7,584 bases of DNA. It comes from Bifidobacterium breve (lineage in GTDB: Bacteria > Actinomycetota > Actinomycetes > S36-B12 > UBA5976). The notes below the pieces were generated by a model. It searched no databases and was not told the origin of the DNA. It saw only the letters and a program-made list of their open reading frames with translations. Each line of letters begins with the position of its first letter. Positions within the stretch are counted from its first letter, which is position 1. The DNA lies in assembly GCA_945861165.1 (NCBI GenBank), contig CAMATO010000046.1:1-7584 (forward strand). The letters run 5' to 3'. Position numbers and translations under genes: made by a program. This document shows positions 4,787 to 7,584 of the stretch, piece after piece.

Positions 4787-6991
4787 ATGGTTTACCTAAA
4801 TTCCTCGCTGATTGATGTTTTGGGCGGTCGGTCAGCAAAACTTTTAACCACTGCTTTTGGTTATGAAACAGTGGAAGATTTGGTGCGCCACTATCCCCGA
4901 AGATATGCCAAACGTGGTGAATTAACTGATCTTAAATCTTTAAGAATTGGGGAACACGCAACAGTTTTAGCTGAAGTTGCATCCGCTAAAGAAGCACCAA
5001 TGAAGGGTCGGCGAACTACTCGTTTAGAAGTAGTAGTTACAGATGGAAAGAAAACAATTGACTTGGCCTTCTTTGCCATGGCTAGCATGCATAAGAAAAG
5101 ACTTATCCCAGGAATTCAAGGATTATTTGCGGGCAAAGTACAGGAATACAGAGGAAGAAAACAATTAATTCATCCCGAATATATTCTTACCGCCCAACAA
5201 GGTGAAGAAACAGATCCAGATGTAATAGAAATGTTTGCCAAAGCACTAATTCCGGTTTATCCAGCCACCAGTTCTGTGCCAAGTTGGCGCACAGCCAAAG
5301 CAATCAAATTTGTGATGAGTCAATTAGAAATAAAGGCAGAAGATGATGTTGTGCCACTATCAATGCAAGAAGAACTGGGTCTGATTTCTTTTAAGCAGGC
5401 TATTACCTGGATTCATGAACCCGAAACCTTTGAACAAGTAGCAATGGCACTTAATCGACTTAAATTTGATGAAGCATTTGTTCTACAAACCGTGTTGTTA
5501 CAAAGAAGAGCTAAAGAGTCCCAACTTCCAGCTACCGCCAGAAAAAAGGTAACAGATGGGTTAGTAACCCAATTTGATAAGCATTTACCTTTTGAATTAA
5601 CAAATGGGCAAAAAGAAATAGGGGAGGAGTTATTTAAAGAAATAGCTCAAACCAATCCCATGCATCGACTTTTACAAGGAGATGTTGGTAGCGGAAAAAC
5701 AATTGTGGCACTTCGAGCCATGCTCGCCGCGGTTGATGCTGGTGGACAAGCAGCGTTACTTGCCCCAACTGAAGTTTTAGCAGGACAACATTTAAGAACT
5801 ATCAAGAAATTAATGGGCGAGCTTGCCACTAAGGGTGAACTGGGTGGAAGTGAAATCGGTACCAGAGTCGAATTGTTAACCGGTTCAATCACTGGTGCAT
5901 CGAGATCAAATGTGTTGGCAAGTATTGCAAATGGTGATGCAGGAATTGTGGTTGGAACTCATGCAATTATTCAAGAAGGTGTGAAGTTTAATGATTTAGC
6001 TTTGGTGGTAGTTGATGAGCAACATAGATTTGGCGTGGAACAAAGAGCAGCCCTAGCTGCTAAATCTCCTGGAGATAAAAGACCACACGTATTAGTTATG
6101 ACAGCAACACCAATTCCCAGAACTGTGGCAATGACAGTTTTTGGTGATTTAGATATTTGTTCACTTAAAGAATTACCACAAGGAAGAAGTCCCATCACAA
6201 CTCATGTGGTTTTATCTGTTGAAAAACCTGCGCATTTAGAAAGAAGTTGGCAACGAGCTGTTGAGGAAGTTAAAAATGGTCATCAGGTTTACATAGTTGC
6301 GCCACGTATTGGCGGGGCTGCTGCCGAAGATGATGCTGAATTAGAAAACGAAGATGAAAAACGACCGCCTTTAGCGGTATTAGAAGTTGCACCAATGCTT
6401 TCTGGTGGTCCATTAAAAACTGTCAGAGTTGGTGTTTTACATGGACGAATGTCAAGTGAAGAAAAAGATGACATCATGCGCAGATTTAATGCTGGGCCAA
6501 GTGCTAAAGACGGTATTGATGTTTTAGTTTCCACTACTGTCATTGAAGTTGGTGTTGATGTGCCAAATGCCACCATGATGATTATTCTCGATGCTGATCG
6601 CTTTGGGGTAAGTCAGTTACATCAATTACGTGGACGTATTGGTCGAGGTAAAGAACCCGGTATTTGTTTATTCGTAACAGAATCACCAGAAGATGCACCC
6701 GCTCGGGAAAGACTTGCAGCAGTCGCAGCCACCACTGATGGTTTTGAACTAGCTCAACTTGATTTAGAAATTAGAAGAGAAGGAAACGTGTTAGGTTCCC
6801 GACAATCAGGAAGAAAGTCTTCTTTGAAATTGTTACAGGTTGTTAAAGATGTGGAATTAGTAGAATTGGCTAGAGATGCCTGCAAGAAATTGATTGCAGA
6901 GGATTTCACTCTTGCTCATGTTCCAGCACTACAAAAAGCTGTGCTAGATATTGAAAAAGAAGCTGAAACAGAATTCTTGGAGAAGAATTAG
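4787..6991 (+). CDS. recG: ATP-dependent DNA helicase RecG
   Basis: RecG is a double-strand DNA translocase that remodels stalled replication forks and branched recombination intermediates. The N-terminal wedge (roughly 1-250) contains YETVEDLVRHYPRRYAKRGELTDL and an OB-fold (ATVLAEVASAKEAP...IDLAFFAM). Helicase domain 1 has Walker A GDVGSGKT (298-305), LLAPTEVLAGQH, the RecG-type DEQH box (410-413) in VVVDEQHRFGVEQR, and VMTATPIPRTVAMT. Helicase domain 2 has VGVLHGRMSSEEKD, VSTTVIEVGVDVPNA and QLHQLRGRIGRG (610-621), followed by the C-terminal block RREGNVLGSRQSGRKSSLKLL. An acidic insertion (AAAEDDAELENEDEKRPP) sits between strands of domain 2, as often seen in actinobacterial RecG. At 734 residues it is complete. 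There is no clear Shine-Dalgarno (only TGGA at 4776-4779). The next gene begins on the base after its stop. Confidence 0.97.
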   Translation: MVYLNSSLIDVLGGRSAKLLTTAFGYETVEDLVRHYPRRYAKRGELTDLKSLRIGEHATVLAEVASAKEAPMKGRRTTRLEVVVTDGKKTIDLAFFAMASMHKKRLIPGIQGLFAGKVQEYRGRKQLIHPEYILTAQQGEETDPDVIEMFAKALIPVYPATSSVPSWRTAKAIKFVMSQLEIKAEDDVVPLSMQEELGLISFKQAITWIHEPETFEQVAMALNRLKFDEAFVLQTVLLQRRAKESQLPATARKKVTDGLVTQFDKHLPFELTNGQKEIGEELFKEIAQTNPMHRLLQGDVGSGKTIVALRAMLAAVDAGGQAALLAPTEVLAGQHLRTIKKLMGELATKGELGGSEIGTRVELLTGSITGASRSNVLASIANGDAGIVVGTHAIIQEGVKFNDLALVVVDEQHRFGVEQRAALAAKSPGDKRPHVLVMTATPIPRTVAMTVFGDLDICSLKELPQGRSPITTHVVLSVEKPAHLERSWQRAVEEVKNGHQVYIVAPRIGGAAAEDDAELENEDEKRPPLAVLEVAPMLSGGPLKTVRVGVLHGRMSSEEKDDIMRRFNAGPSAKDGIDVLVSTTVIEVGVDVPNATMMIILDADRFGVSQLHQLRGRIGRGKEPGICLFVTESPEDAPARERLAAVAATTDGFELAQLDLEIRREGNVLGSRQSGRKSSLKLLQVVKDVELVELARDACKKLIAEDFTLAHVPALQKAVLDIEKEAETEFLEKN
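6979..6985 (+). promoter_or_regulatory. rsmD ribosome-binding site inside recG
   Basis: GGAGAAG lies in the last recG codons; GGAG (6979-6982) is 9 nt before the rsmD ATG at 6992. It supports that start and independent ribosome entry at the TAG-ATG junction, in addition to coupling with recG. Confidence 0.65.
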
Positions 6992-7561
6992 ATGACCAGA
7001 ATAATTGCCGGTGAACATAGAGGAAGAGTTATTAAAGTTCCAGACGCAGGCACCAGACCAACTGCGCAGCGAGTCCGTGAAGCAGTGTTCTCAACTTTAA
7101 TTTCACTTGATGCTGTTGCTGAAATAACAGTGCTAGATCTTTATGCCGGTAGTGGAGCACTGGGAATTGAAGCAATTTCTAGAGGAGCAGAACAGTGCCT
7201 ATTTGTAGAAAATAATCATGATGCTGTTTTAGTTATAAATAAAAATATTGAGGACTTGAAACTTAAAGCACACGTAGTTGATGCCAAAGTTGAAACTCTT
7301 TTGGCAGCTAAGCCTGCAGAAAAGCTAAACATGCCCGCCCAACTAATTTTTTTGGATCCGCCTTATGAAATGTCGTTGGCGGAAATTGTAAAAGTCATCA
7401 ATCTGGGGTTAAGCAATTCCTGGTTTTCAGATGATGCCATCCTGGTAATTGAAACCGCCAAGCGATCCGGGGACTTTGTTTGGCCCGCTGGCTTCGAAAG
7501 CATTCGTGAGAAGAATTATGGCGATACGTGTGTTTGGTACGGTCAAGTATGCAAAAAGTAG
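6992..7561 (+). CDS. rsmD: 16S rRNA (guanine(966)-N(2))-methyltransferase
   Basis: RsmD methylates the exocyclic amine of G966 (E. coli numbering) in 16S rRNA on the assembling 30S subunit, using S-adenosylmethionine. The N-terminus MTRIIAGEHRGRVIKVPDAGTRPTAQRVREAVFSTL is the family signature. The Rossmann-type SAM site follows as VLDLYAGSGALGIEAISRGA (47 on), with the acidic VENN after the second strand, and the catalytic N-methyltransferase motif IV is DPPY (122-125) in LIFLDPPYEMS. At 189 residues it is complete and typical. It begins directly after the recG stop (TAGATG) and its 3' end overlaps coaD by 13 nt. The recG-rsmD-coaD order is common in Actinobacteria and suggests one mRNA. The target base is assigned from the family, not from this sequence. 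Confidence 0.95.
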   Translation: MTRIIAGEHRGRVIKVPDAGTRPTAQRVREAVFSTLISLDAVAEITVLDLYAGSGALGIEAISRGAEQCLFVENNHDAVLVINKNIEDLKLKAHVVDAKVETLLAAKPAEKLNMPAQLIFLDPPYEMSLAEIVKVINLGLSNSWFSDDAILVIETAKRSGDFVWPAGFESIREKNYGDTCVWYGQVCKK

Positions 7562-7584
7562 TTTGCCCCGGTTCCTTTGATCCA
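7549..7584 (+). CDS. coaD: Phosphopantetheine adenylyltransferase, N-terminal fragment (runs off window)
   Basis: Only 12 codons are present: MQKVVCPGSFDP, running off the window end. The VCPGSFDP segment is the characteristic start of CoaD, where the first strand leads into the nucleotidyltransferase fold; the expected continuation with a TxGH motif is outside the window. CoaD transfers AMP from ATP to 4'-phosphopantetheine, the penultimate step of coenzyme A synthesis. ATG 7549 lies inside rsmD in the +2 frame, giving a 13-nt overlap, and has no evident Shine-Dalgarno, so translation is probably coupled to rsmD. The fragment is short, but motif and position after rsmD agree with the usual gene order. 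Confidence 0.88.
   Translation, partial: MQKVVCPGSFDP

Noticed and set aside
5647..6576. Several minus-strand frames of 75-95 codons opposite recG
   Set aside because: All lie opposite conserved helicase motifs and contain no recognisable protein features.
1..7584. Search for a new system, mobile element, tRNA/rRNA or foreign island
   Set aside because: All complete genes belong to known housekeeping families in a familiar actinobacterial order, composition looks uniform by eye, and no terminal repeats, integrase, transposase or tRNA cloverleaf was seen.

Overview
The window looks like ordinary core chromosome from a low-G+C actinobacterium. The gene order (hupB-type HU, a PlsC-like acyltransferase, gpsA, ddl, a stand-alone RAM-domain protein, thiL, rpmB, recG, rsmD, coaD) is a familiar actinobacterial neighbourhood. 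The HU protein carries the Lys-rich C-terminal tail typical of Actinobacteria. The DNA is nonetheless AT-rich (around 40% G+C by eye, not computed), uses AGA for many arginines, and has very tight gene packing. That combination points to a streamlined freshwater lineage such as acI/Nanopelagicales. This placement is inference from synteny, composition and protein signatures; no search was run.

Layout: 1-327 is the 3' part of an HU gene (the N-terminus lies outside the window), followed by a hairpin at 346-378. Then come three plus-strand genes that look like one transcription unit: plsC-like (399-1121), gpsA (1118-2119, overlapping by 4 nt) and ddl (2130-3209). The next stretch repeats one arrangement twice. 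A short minus-strand gene meets the upstream plus-strand gene tail to tail with no intervening base, and diverges from the next plus-strand gene. The pairs are ddl/RAM protein then thiL, and thiL/rpmB then recG. The last plus-strand unit is recG (4787-6991), rsmD (starting on the next base) and the first 12 codons of coaD (7549 onward, overlapping rsmD by 13 nt).

Functionally this is housekeeping: nucleoid structure (HU), phospholipid precursor synthesis (glycerol-3-phosphate dehydrogenase and an acyltransferase), peptidoglycan precursor synthesis (D-Ala-D-Ala ligase), thiamine diphosphate synthesis (ThiL), the ribosome (L28 and the 16S rRNA methyltransferase RsmD), replication-fork rescue (RecG) and coenzyme A synthesis (CoaD). 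I see no mobile element, CRISPR array, RNA gene, toxin-antitoxin pair or defence system, and no convincing new biological system. The points worth a second look concern regulation and packing: zero-gap convergent junctions, a perfect 18-bp palindrome inside the end of rpmB, small inverted repeats in both divergent spacers, and promoters placed directly against the Shine-Dalgarno sequence.
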